Below, in pieces: positions 30,355 to 39,255 of a DNA stretch of 64,000 nucleotides. The notes under the pieces were generated by a model. That model saw only the letters and a list, made by a program, of their open reading frames with translations, searched no databases and was not told the origin of the DNA. This DNA comes from Saccharofermentans sp. (lineage in GTDB: Bacteria > Bacillota > Clostridia > Saccharofermentanales > Saccharofermentanaceae). The stretch is taken from the NCBI GenBank assembly GCA_016288885.1, contig JAEFAV010000014.1:1-64000 (forward strand), read 5' to 3'. A program made the translations under genes and the position numbers. How positions within the stretch are numbered: position 1 is the first letter of the stretch; each line of letters begins with the position of its first letter.

Positions 30355-31006
30355 CCTTTCTGCCCTTAAGTTCGTCTCTTAGTCTTGATGCCAGTTTATA
30401 TTCCTCCGCATCTGCTGCGACCTTTATTCCCTTTTCCAGATCTTCATCGGAAAGCATTCCGAGATCAGCCTTCATAAGCTGATCGAGCGTGAGACCTCCC
30501 TTTTCAGTCTTGGCGGGAACCTGCGTGCCGTTATCTTTTTCAGATGCCTTTTCAGGTATCTCGGTTCTGACTGTTTCGATTACAGTTCCCGAAGACTTCT
30601 TAACCTGGGGGATCTCTTTTGTCTCGGCATCGGTATTTGCCGACTGTGCCGGCAGACGCCCTGCGTATTCGCTGTTTCCCTGCTGCTTGAACATCTCTCT
30701 GACGATATTGTCATTAAAGGTGTTGTAGCATTCGATACAGCCTACCCTGCCTTCATTCTCGAACTCCCTTAAAGTCATTCCGCACTTCGGGCATGTCAGC
30801 GTGCTGTTTCCGAAATCAAGTTCGCTCATCTGCATAAGTGATGAAGCTATCTGATCCAAAGGTGCGAACGGATTGCCCATAAGGTCGGAAGGATCCCTTA
30901 AGAACCTGTCATATCCCATGAGTCTTGCACAGTTCTCACAGTACGTGACCCCGTTTATCTTTATTATCCTGTTGGTAAGTTCCTTACCGCATCTTTCACA
31001 TCTCAT
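30335..31006 (-). CDS. mcsA: McsA-like zinc/UVR-motif adaptor
   Basis: CERCGKEL...CENC and CPKCGMTL...CIEC; C-terminal UVR-like motif. Confidence 0.88.
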   Translation of the reverse strand: MRCERCGKELTNRIIKINGVTYCENCARLMGYDRFLRDPSDLMGNPFAPLDQIASSLMQMSELDFGNSTLTCPKCGMTLREFENEGRVGCIECYNTFNDNIVREMFKQQGNSEYAGRLPAQSANTDAETKEIPQVKKSSGTVIETVRTEIPEKASEKDNGTQVPAKTEKGGLTLDQLMKADLGMLSDEDLEKGIKVAADAEEYKLASRLRDELKGRKDGGSNG

Positions 31007-31044
31007 TTATCTCTCTCCTTTGCCGGAAATCTTTTATTCCTTAT

Positions 31045-31506
31045 TCATGTAACCATCAGTCCCAAAAGCGCATGTTTGAAGATATCCGCTCTTAAGACCG
31101 CCCTTATATCCGAATCAACCCTGGCAAGAGCCCTGTCCGATACAGCGGCCATGATCGCCGTGCCCTCCTTTGAAGTCATCGCACCGCATGATACCGCATT
31201 GACCAGAAGATTCTTTGCCTGCTGCTGCGACAGGTCGTCTCCCACACTGTCGATAATGGACTTGAGGTACTCGGCCGGTCCTACGTGATTTACACGAGTG
31301 ATCGTGATCTGTCCGCCGCCGCCTCTTCTGCTCTCGACAATATAACCGCTTCCGCCCGAAAATCTTGTAGACAGCACATACGTGATCTGGGACGGAACAC
31401 AGTTTGCCTGCTCAGCCAGTTGGCTTCTGCAGATCGTAGCAGTACCGTCGTTCTCATCGACCATCTCCTTGATCATCTGCTCTATTACATCAACCAGTCT
31501 AGCCAC
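31045..31506 (-). CDS. ctsR: CtsR transcriptional repressor
   Basis: CVPSQITYVLSTRFSGGSGYIVESRRGGGGQITITRV. Confidence 0.95.
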   Translation of the reverse strand: MARLVDVIEQMIKEMVDENDGTATICRSQLAEQANCVPSQITYVLSTRFSGGSGYIVESRRGGGGQITITRVNHVGPAEYLKSIIDSVGDDLSQQQAKNLLVNAVSCGAMTSKEGTAIMAAVSDRALARVDSDIRAVLRADIFKHALLGLMVT

Positions 31507-31561
31507 AAGATCATCCTCCTTCCGCTTACAGGTTTTGACTTTGTTCTTTTCTGACTTTGAC

Positions 31562-31578
31562 TTTGACTTTCTTTGACC
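31562..31578 (-). promoter_or_regulatory. CtsR operator box
   Basis: Minus strand GGTCAAAGAAAGTCAAA matches the known [AG]GTCAAANAN[AG]GTCAAA heptad pair; further AGTCAAA units follow. Confidence 0.88.
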
Positions 31579-31584
31579 AATAGA

Positions 31585-31613
31585 ATTATCGCCCTGTTTT
31601 ATTCGTTTGTCAA
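31585..31613 (-). promoter_or_regulatory. Sigma-A-type promoter of the ctsR operon
   Basis: TTGACA (31613..31608), 17-nt spacer, GATAAT (31590..31585), directly before the CtsR box. Confidence 0.8.
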
Positions 31614-31709
31614 CATCGTAATTTTTTTCGAAAACAGCGATTACTGAAAAAATACTGAAAATGGCTCAAATCCATTAAAATTTCAGTATTTTCGGGCAAA
31701 ATTAAAGAA

Positions 31710-31736
31710 TCCGTCATGGTTTGCAGACGGATTCAG
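31710..31736 (-). terminator. Intrinsic terminator of the DUF1846 gene
   Basis: AATCCGTC / GACGGATT stem with TTTAATTTT on the minus strand. Confidence 0.6.
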
Positions 31737-31771
31737 TAATTATTCGGTAATCATCAATAATATGAAACTGA

Positions 31772-33256
31772 TTATCTGTGATAGAGCTTCTTTGTCTCGT
31801 AAACGGGCTCGCAGGTAAGATTGATCCCCAGCTTGTGGAACATGTTGATATCGACGGAGCTCATCATCGTGGTCGAGTGAGCGTCACTGTTCATCAGGTT
31901 GCTTATCTGCTGCATAGCAAGCTCAGCTACAGGATTGGTAGCGGCGCTTATCGCAAGAGCGATGAGGACTTCGTCAGTATGAAGTCTCGGGTTATGGTTG
32001 CCCATGTGATTGATCTTAAGATCCGAGATAGGCTCGATAACGTTGGGTGAGATGAGCGGAATATCATGAGCGATACCGGCGAGCATCTTGAGGGCATTAA
32101 GCAGAGCTGCGGAAGCAGGTCCCAAAAGCGAAGTGGTCTTGCCTGTGGCCATACGTCCGTCAGGGAGCTCGAGCGCCACTGCGGGACCGCCGGTGGATTC
32201 AGCTCGGACCAAAGCTGCTCCGATAACCCGTCTGTCAGAAATGTCGATGCCGCTCTTCTTCATAAGGAACTCAATCTTTGTAACGTCTGAGCCGTCCGAA
32301 TTGCCTGCGCGCGCGGCCATCTTTGCCTCGTAATATCTTCTGACGATCTCCTGCCTTGAAGCATTCTGGCAGGCCTCATCATCGATAATGGCAAATCCTG
32401 CCATGTTAACACCCATGTCCGTAGGTGACTTGTAAGGACTCTCTCCGTATATTTTCTCGAAGATCGCATTAACGACCGGAAAGATCTCCACGTCCCTGTT
32501 ATAGTTGACTGTCGTCTTTCCGTAAGCTTCAAGATGGAAAGGATCGATCATGTTAACGTCGGCAAGGTCTGCCGTGGCAGCCTCATAAGCGACATTGACA
32601 GGGTGCTGGAGCGGGATGGACCAGATTGGGAATGTCTCGAACTTTGCATAACCGGCCTTGATGCCGCGCTTGTTCTCGTGATAAAGCTGTGAAAGGCAGG
32701 TAGCCATCTTTCCGGAACCCGGACCGGGAGCCGTTACGACAACGAGCTTACGTGAAGTCTCGATGTAATCATTCTTGCCGTAACCGTCTTCACTTACGAT
32801 AAAAGGAATATTAGAAGGGTATCCGTCAATGGGATAATGTCTGTATGACTTTACACCCAGACCGCGGAGTCTGGCCTCGAACTTCTCTGCCAGGGGCTGT
32901 CCGGCAAACTGGGTAATTACTACGCTTCCGACATAAAGTCCGAACTCGGTAAAAGCATCGATGAGACGGAGTACTTCCTGATCATATGTGATGCCAAGGT
33001 CTCCTCTTCTCTTGTTTTTCTCAATGGCGTCTGCATTGATCGCGATCACGATCTCGGCATCTTCTGAAAGCGCCTTCAGCATTCTGATCTTACTGTCAGG
33101 CTCGAACCCCGGTAAGACTCTTGAAGCATGATAGTCATCAAATAATTTGCCGCCAAACTCCAGATAAAGCTTGCCGCCGAATTTCTCGACGCGCTCTCTG
33201 ATGTGCTCACTCTGGAGCTCTACATACTTATCATTGGAAAAACCGATCTTAAACAT
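31772..33256 (-). CDS. DUF1846 family protein
   Basis: 494 aa; recognisable DUF1846 N-terminus and PGPGSGKMATCLSQ motif. Confidence 0.85.
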   Translation of the reverse strand: MFKIGFSNDKYVELQSEHIRERVEKFGGKLYLEFGGKLFDDYHASRVLPGFEPDSKIRMLKALSEDAEIVIAINADAIEKNKRRGDLGITYDQEVLRLIDAFTEFGLYVGSVVITQFAGQPLAEKFEARLRGLGVKSYRHYPIDGYPSNIPFIVSEDGYGKNDYIETSRKLVVVTAPGPGSGKMATCLSQLYHENKRGIKAGYAKFETFPIWSIPLQHPVNVAYEAATADLADVNMIDPFHLEAYGKTTVNYNRDVEIFPVVNAIFEKIYGESPYKSPTDMGVNMAGFAIIDDEACQNASRQEIVRRYYEAKMAARAGNSDGSDVTKIEFLMKKSGIDISDRRVIGAALVRAESTGGPAVALELPDGRMATGKTTSLLGPASAALLNALKMLAGIAHDIPLISPNVIEPISDLKINHMGNHNPRLHTDEVLIALAISAATNPVAELAMQQISNLMNSDAHSTTMMSSVDINMFHKLGINLTCEPVYETKKLYHR

Positions 33257-33310
33257 ATACTAAAGACCCCCCTTGCGAAAAATTATATCCCAAAGAAGTC
33301 CAAACTTATG

Positions 33311-33949
33311 TTACAAAATTCGAAGCGGCTCCATTAAAAGAAGTGACTTTCCGGAAGGCAGACTTTCAGTACTGCTTCCGCCGTAAATGATCTCACGGTC
33401 ACCCCGTGACTTTATGAGACTGACGAATTCTTCCCTTCCGGAAATGACGTCATAACCGAAAGAATCTCCGCTGTAATGCATCGGGACAACAGTCTTCGGA
33501 TCGGTCAGCAAACAGATCTCGTAAGCCTTTTTACAATCTATCGTGTAAAATCCTCCGACAGGAATCAACAACAGGTCACATCCTTTGATCTTATCTGCCT
33601 GTTCTGCTGTCAGGTCACAACCGATATCACCCATATGGACTACGGTCTCGCCTCCGGCCTTTACTATGGTGATATTATTTTTGCCGCGTTTCGCACCCCG
33701 GACATCATCATGAAAAGTACTTATGACCTCAACTTCGGGAGCAGGTCCTTCATATGGGTTCTCAGGAGTTCCTACCGATCCATGGTCATTATGATCGCCG
33801 TGGGAATGAGAACAATAAACTTCGTCTGCAATTACGTCTGCTTCCGCAAGCCCGGGAACCGAACCTTTGGAATAAGGATCAAAGCAGACGGAAAGGCCTG
33901 TGGAAAACCTGATCAGAAAACATGCATGTCCTATATAGGTTATCTCCAT
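33311..33949 (-). CDS. Metallo-beta-lactamase-fold hydrolase (UPF0173-like)
   Basis: ITYIGHACFLI; CSHSHGDHNDHG; VPMHYSGDSF. Confidence 0.85.
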   Translation of the reverse strand: MEITYIGHACFLIRFSTGLSVCFDPYSKGSVPGLAEADVIADEVYCSHSHGDHNDHGSVGTPENPYEGPAPEVEVISTFHDDVRGAKRGKNNITIVKAGGETVVHMGDIGCDLTAEQADKIKGCDLLLIPVGGFYTIDCKKAYEICLLTDPKTVVPMHYSGDSFGYDVISGREEFVSLIKSRGDREIIYGGSSTESLPSGKSLLLMEPLRIL

Positions 33950-33992
33950 ATGTGATCCTCCTAAAGTTTATTATCGGGATGATCCGCGAAGA

Positions 33993-34673
33993 TCAGTATT
34001 TTACGTTGTCATCGCCTGACTTTTTGCTGTCGGCATTAGATGTTGATGTTGACTCAACGGTAAAAGTGGCATCATCAAGGATCTTGGAATTTGCCTTGAA
34101 CTCCTTCTTGGCCTGGGATGCCAGAAGGGCATTTGCCATTCCGCCGATAGAACCTACCACGAGCGTGGCACCAATAATGATGTTCAGCACTTTGGAAGCT
34201 CCGTTGAAGAATACGATAAACACGCCGAGGCCCAATGCCAGAATTCCGAACAGCAACGAGAACCACCAGTATTGCGCTCCGGCAGGCTTCAGTGTTCCGA
34301 TAGCAGTTACTATTATGACAATGGCATAAACAGCAATGATTATTCCGAATATGAAGTTAAATACCGTGATAACGGGCAGGGGCTGCACAATGAACACGAT
34401 TCCCACGACAGCCAGGATCAGGCCGATCATCAGAACTATCGTATCGAACAGTGTCTTGTCTTTGATCCTTAAGAAATTGATAAGAGCGAAAACACCGACA
34501 AGGATCAGAATTCCGCCGATCACTCTTACAAAACCCGCGGCTATATCATCACCCTTTCCAAACAGGGTTCCTATGATGAAGATAAGTCCCAGAAACAGCA
34601 TGATAATATCGATAACGATCCTACCGACATTGTAACTGCTGATCTTATCTTTTTTATTCGTGTTCTTAGCCAT
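33993..34673 (-). CDS. DUF308/HdeD-like multi-TM membrane protein
   Basis: Repeated hydrophobic helices and overall HdeD-like pattern. Confidence 0.65.
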   Translation of the reverse strand: MAKNTNKKDKISSYNVGRIVIDIIMLFLGLIFIIGTLFGKGDDIAAGFVRVIGGILILVGVFALINFLRIKDKTLFDTIVLMIGLILAVVGIVFIVQPLPVITVFNFIFGIIIAVYAIVIIVTAIGTLKPAGAQYWWFSLLFGILALGLGVFIVFFNGASKVLNIIIGATLVVGSIGGMANALLASQAKKEFKANSKILDDATFTVESTSTSNADSKKSGDDNVKY

Positions 34674-34677
34674 TTAT

Positions 34678-35796
34678 TCAGTCCTCGCTTTCGCCTACGG
34701 TCATTATTCTGTTCTTTCCGGCTTTTTTCGCACTAAGCAAAGCTTTATCAGCCTCATTGAGCGCCCCGGCCAGATCCATGGTAACATCAAACCAGGAATA
34801 TCCGCCGCTTACAGTAACAGATTCTTTCATAAAAGAATACTTCTTTTTCGAGAATTCCTTCCGTATCTGATTCAGGGTGTCAAGATTCTCTTCCCTGATT
34901 CCGTTCTCGAAAATGATCACGAAAGTATCCCCGCCATGCCTTCCGATTATCGTATCTTCATCGATATAGCCTTGCAGCACACTTCCCAAAGTGCGGAGAA
35001 CGTCATCACCTTTATCATTTCCGAGTTCATCATTTATCTTCTTGAAATCATCGATATCAAGGACCGCTACACCGCAGGGGTCAAGCTCGTTCGTTTTCGA
35101 AAGGATCTTCTCAGCTTCTTCAGTCAGGTATCTCTTGCTGTATACTCCGGTTACTCCGTCAGTCTCAAAGCCATGTTCGAACTTACCGGTACTTGTAAGA
35201 GTTCTCTCACTGATGAGAAATTTTGATTCATTATACATTTCGAGCTTAAACGACATATAGCTTACGACCAGAGCAATGATCTCCGATATGACTATGCATA
35301 TGATCGTGAAAGACCTCTCGGTCGGATAATCATACATGTGAAGGATTCCGGAATAGAGGATGAAAACGACACAGACACCGCCCTGGATCTTCTGAATGAA
35401 AGGGTCATGGAAGATCGAGCAATACAGGATCGAGAATAAAGGCAGTGTCCACAGAGGAATGAAAAAACTGTGCGCCAGTGAGATGACGCCCATCATTATC
35501 AGCAGAGCAAATGAACATACCCTGTTCTTTGTACTGTCAGTACTGTTTTCAGATCTGTTGGAAAATCTTGTGACCAGATATACAAGTATGTTTATTCCGA
35601 GCGGAACCAGGATCCTGAACTCGATATATGACTTCAAAGGCTGGCCAAGATCCTGAATAAAGTAATAGTAAGCGGCAATTGCGATCTCAAGGATCAAACA
35701 CACGACAGCGATGATGAGAAGGAGCTTCTCAAGCTCAAACCTTATCCTTCTTTCAAGATTCCGCATTGCGGGATCGCTGACCGGCTTGTTATCCAT
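34678..35796 (-). CDS. Membrane-bound GGDEF-domain protein with GGDTF active-site variant
   Basis: N-terminal TM helices; DIDDFKKINDELGNDKGDDVLRTLGSVL...IIGRHGGDTFVIIF. Confidence 0.88.
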   Translation of the reverse strand: MDNKPVSDPAMRNLERRIRFELEKLLLIIAVVCLILEIAIAAYYYFIQDLGQPLKSYIEFRILVPLGINILVYLVTRFSNRSENSTDSTKNRVCSFALLIMMGVISLAHSFFIPLWTLPLFSILYCSIFHDPFIQKIQGGVCVVFILYSGILHMYDYPTERSFTIICIVISEIIALVVSYMSFKLEMYNESKFLISERTLTSTGKFEHGFETDGVTGVYSKRYLTEEAEKILSKTNELDPCGVAVLDIDDFKKINDELGNDKGDDVLRTLGSVLQGYIDEDTIIGRHGGDTFVIIFENGIREENLDTLNQIRKEFSKKKYSFMKESVTVSGGYSWFDVTMDLAGALNEADKALLSAKKAGKNRIMTVGESED

Positions 35797-35812
35797 TTTT
35801 TATCTCATTCGG

Positions 35813-37573
35813 CTATTGCGTTTCTATACTGTTACCCTGTGAATCATCCGTATTTTCGCCATTACTTCCGGGAGAAAGCGTCAGCGGATTTTCCGTTGCC
35901 GGTTCACCTGCGGGATCTGCCGGTTCGGTCTGATTGATCAGATCATTACCGCCTGTCGGTTCGGTGTCAGACGTTTCAGTTCCTGACTCCGTTGCCGAAG
36001 TTTCTGTCGGATCAGTATTCTGAGTTTCTGTAGTTGTTGAAGATTCTGACGGAGACGGTGTCGTTGATGTCGATGCAGCACCGGCTTCCGTTACTTCCCA
36101 CGTTGCTGTGGCAGTAGCCGTTCCGCGGAAAGAATCTTTATATGTATAGGTAATGGTGTATTTCCCGATCGTCTGCTGGGCCTTCTCCAAGCTGATAGTC
36201 TTGTTTGAAGAATCCTTTATCTCATATTTGACTTCGCTTGTTTTATCCTGCCCCTGCGATGAGGTAGCGGTAACACCATCCATCGGATCTATCTTTTGCC
36301 CGACTTCCGACGTTATGGAAGTATTCGTTAATTCGATCTTCGGTTCAGAAAGCGTTGTGGAACCAAGGATCCTGAGATTCAGGTCGACATCCGTACTTAT
36401 TCCGGAAACCTTTCCGTGCCATGAATACTGCCAATATTCGAAATAGTAGCTTCTTGGCGGAATGGTATCTCCTGCCTGATAATAATTATGCTCATAACTG
36501 TCGCTTGAGGGATCATAAACGCTATAGGGATATGCATACCAAAGCTTATACTGGGACAGTATACTGCTGGAATAGCTTCCAAGCCTGTTGTTAATATCCG
36601 AAGTATTCAGATAAACACATGGCGTATATCCGTTTTGAGAGATAGTGCTGCAAAATGCAGTGATTACATTGGCAAAATCCTGTCCATACAAGTCCCAGGT
36701 CCTGTAACCGCTGCCGGTCTCCCAGTCCATTACAACAGGAAGATTGATGCCGAGTCCGCTGATCTTATCAAGCGTAAATGAAGCTTCCTCAAGGGCTTCA
36801 TAAGGAGTAACGGCCTGTGAGAAGAAATAGACGCCTACCTTTATTCCGGCCGCTTTGGCATTGGCAACATTGGTTGCCAGTTTATTATCTTCATAGATCT
36901 TTCCGGAAGATCCCCAGCCTCTTCCGCCGCATCTGATAAACGCAAATGTGATTCCGTCAGCTCTGACTGCATTCCAGTCGATGTTGCCATTGAATTCGGA
37001 TATGTCTATTCCCAATTCAAAATCCACGAGCTTATCGTTTTCTTCCGGAGGCGGTGTCGGAGCGGTCTCCTCCGGTCCCTGGTGAACTACCTCCTGGTTC
37101 TGTGACTGGTCTGTCTCGATATCGTCTCTGTCAATGACACCGGCAGTTCCGGATACGATCGCATCAACTAAATCCTCATCAGATAATGATCTTAACTCGT
37201 CAAGATCAATAACACGGTCTCCCGTAAGACTTCCGCGCTTTGCCTTCAGGTTATCCATGGAAGTATTCCTGACCTGGCTTTCCGATGTAGTAGCAGTAGC
37301 CGACGGTTCCGTTTCAGTTGCCTGAACATGCGAAAGATACTGTTCAGCGGCATTGAGCTCAATATTCTCTGAAGGAACGGCAACACCTGAATTGAATCTG
37401 ATAGCCGCAGCGCAGACAGAACCAATCGTTGCTACAAATACTGCAGCAGCGATTATGAGACTTATCTTTGCTTTATTCTCCTGTGCAGAGCAGAATCTTC
37501 CGATAAAGCTCTGATCACGGTTTTCTTGAACTGCTTTTTTCTTCAAATCTGTACCGCCTGTCTGAATACACAA
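35813..37573 (-). CDS. GH25 lysozyme-like protein with N-terminal TM anchor, Ig-like domain and Ser/Thr/Glu-rich tail
   Basis: GIDISEFNGNIDWNAVRADGITFAFIRCGGRGWG; VVMDWETGSGY; low-complexity C-terminus. Exact start uncertain. Confidence 0.87.
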   Translation of the reverse strand: MCIQTGGTDLKKKAVQENRDQSFIGRFCSAQENKAKISLIIAAAVFVATIGSVCAAAIRFNSGVAVPSENIELNAAEQYLSHVQATETEPSATATTSESQVRNTSMDNLKAKRGSLTGDRVIDLDELRSLSDEDLVDAIVSGTAGVIDRDDIETDQSQNQEVVHQGPEETAPTPPPEENDKLVDFELGIDISEFNGNIDWNAVRADGITFAFIRCGGRGWGSSGKIYEDNKLATNVANAKAAGIKVGVYFFSQAVTPYEALEEASFTLDKISGLGINLPVVMDWETGSGYRTWDLYGQDFANVITAFCSTISQNGYTPCVYLNTSDINNRLGSYSSSILSQYKLWYAYPYSVYDPSSDSYEHNYYQAGDTIPPRSYYFEYWQYSWHGKVSGISTDVDLNLRILGSTTLSEPKIELTNTSITSEVGQKIDPMDGVTATSSQGQDKTSEVKYEIKDSSNKTISLEKAQQTIGKYTITYTYKDSFRGTATATATWEVTEAGAASTSTTPSPSESSTTTETQNTDPTETSATESGTETSDTEPTGGNDLINQTEPADPAGEPATENPLTLSPGSNGENTDDSQGNSIETQ

Positions 37574-37691
37574 ATATTCATGATAATTTTCCTTTAGCCT
37601 GAGTTCTAAGTCAAGACGATAACTCCTTACAAATAAATTACCGTTTCACTACATAAATTGTTCCGGAAATTTCCTAAACCCGCTCAGATCC

Positions 37692-38375
37692 TTATGCTTT
37701 CGGGTATTCGTTGCAGAGAAGTCTGTAAGGCTCCTCGTCCTCCTCAATCTCGGGAAATCTTCCTACCGGAGGATTAAACCTGTTATCCGTATTATCGTCA
37801 TTGACCTGTGATACCTCACCCAAAAGGACCGCGCCGGTCCCCTTCTCGACTTCAAAGTCATGGTAAAGGTACGGCTGGATCGAGATGCTCTCACCCGGAG
37901 TAAGCCTTACCTGCGTTCCGGCCCTGACCTGATAAGTCCTCCCGTCCGTATGGATAGTAACATCACTTTCCTTATCGATCTCTTCATCAGGGAGCGAATT
38001 ATAAACCCTGATCAGCAGATTACCGCCGCCCTTGTTAATGATGTCCTCCATCTTGTTCCAATGAAAATGATTGGGAGAATACTGACCTTCTTCAATAAAC
38101 AGAAGCTTCTCGGCATATGCCTTCGGATACTGATCTTTTTTCTTAAGATTACCGTTGCGGAGCGTAATAAGAGAGAATCCGACCTTGTCAAAATCTCCCA
38201 GCCCGTAATCGGTAATGTCCCAGCCGAGCATGTTATCCCTGATCTCATCGTACTCGTGCCCCTTGGTAAGCCACTCTTCCGGCGTGAAATTGCAGAACGG
38301 CGGCAGGCTTATCTTCAGGTCATTGATCACACTTTCCATGCGTTTTAAAGCTTTGTTGATCTCGGATCTTTTCAT
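37692..38375 (-). CDS. D-lyxose ketol-isomerase family cupin protein
   Basis: NHFHWNKMEDIINKGGGNLLIRVYNS; cupin-type SIQPYLYHDFEVEKG. Confidence 0.8.
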   Translation of the reverse strand: MKRSEINKALKRMESVINDLKISLPPFCNFTPEEWLTKGHEYDEIRDNMLGWDITDYGLGDFDKVGFSLITLRNGNLKKKDQYPKAYAEKLLFIEEGQYSPNHFHWNKMEDIINKGGGNLLIRVYNSLPDEEIDKESDVTIHTDGRTYQVRAGTQVRLTPGESISIQPYLYHDFEVEKGTGAVLLGEVSQVNDDNTDNRFNPPVGRFPEIEEDEEPYRLLCNEYPKA

Positions 38376-38447
38376 AAGATGTTCTCCTTTTCCCCGTTAA
38401 ATCTTAACACGGTGTCCGACAAGATATTCGTGGATAAAGGGGCAATT

Positions 38448-39098
38448 TTACGGTTCTTTGGAAGACCCTGAACACCTGTTGCTGATCAGTCTGAATAAAC
38501 AGGCAACAGCAAAAGACGATAAGGTTATACCGGCAAATATGCCTATTCCGACAGGCCATCCCCAGCTTAGGAAAGCATAGAAATCATTTGTATCAGGCCA
38601 CGGACCGCCAATACCGTTTATGAGGATATTAAGCATGTAACCTATACCGTAAAGCAGTGTCGGTACGGCAGCTATAATCGTATGCACAAACGGGATCCTC
38701 TTCCTTTTTACAACGATGAATTCTGCCATGGCAGTAACCGGCAGGAGCAGATGGAAGAAAAGGTTTCCCCTTCTATAAAACTGAGGATATCCGTAAAGAG
38801 GTCCGAACATAAATGCAACAACCGCAAAGGTTATGGCGACTCCGCAAACGGCGGCAAGTTTCAGAACAGCCAGCTTATCAGCATTTTTCTTAAGCAGAAT
38901 GAAGCACAGATATATGAGCGCGACAATTCCGCAAAACACATTGGTGAGTACCGTATAGAACTTGAAGTTCTCTATGCCGGAGGCCTGCAGTGCGCCTTCT
39001 TCCGGCTTTCCGGTGAGCATGAAAACAATGCCTACTATCGTGAAGATGGTAATAATGATATTCAGTATTGTTTCGGCTGATGAATTCTTCTTACTCAT
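38448..39098 (-). CDS. Hypothetical multi-TM membrane protein
   Basis: About six hydrophobic segments; FYTVLTNVFCG, YRRGNLFFHLLLPV. Confidence 0.6.
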   Translation of the reverse strand: MSKKNSSAETILNIIITIFTIVGIVFMLTGKPEEGALQASGIENFKFYTVLTNVFCGIVALIYLCFILLKKNADKLAVLKLAAVCGVAITFAVVAFMFGPLYGYPQFYRRGNLFFHLLLPVTAMAEFIVVKRKRIPFVHTIIAAVPTLLYGIGYMLNILINGIGGPWPDTNDFYAFLSWGWPVGIGIFAGITLSSFAVACLFRLISNRCSGSSKEP

Positions 39099-39116
39099 AG
39101 CAGAATTATAGCATGC

Positions 39117-39150
39117 AAAAAGGCTGTTCCGTATTTCTACGAAACAGCCC
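39117..39150 (-). terminator. Intrinsic terminator downstream of pfp
   Basis: GGGCTGTTTCGTAGAAATACGGAACAGCC followed by TTTTT on the minus strand. Confidence 0.8.
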
Positions 39151-39175
39151 TGTTGTTTGATTCTGCTATGAAAGC

Positions 39176-39244
39176 AAAGCTTATTCCGAAGCTCTTCCGC
39201 ACAAGCGAGCGAAGCGCGGAGGACCTGAGCTGAGGAAAAGCTTT
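39176..39244. repeat. 69-nt imperfect inverted repeat in the 3' UTR of pfp
   Basis: AAAGCTT/AAGCTTT, TTCC/GGAA, AGCTC/GAGCT and TCCGC/GCGGA nested pairings. Confidence 0.75.
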
Positions 39245-39255
39245 AATTTATTCTA

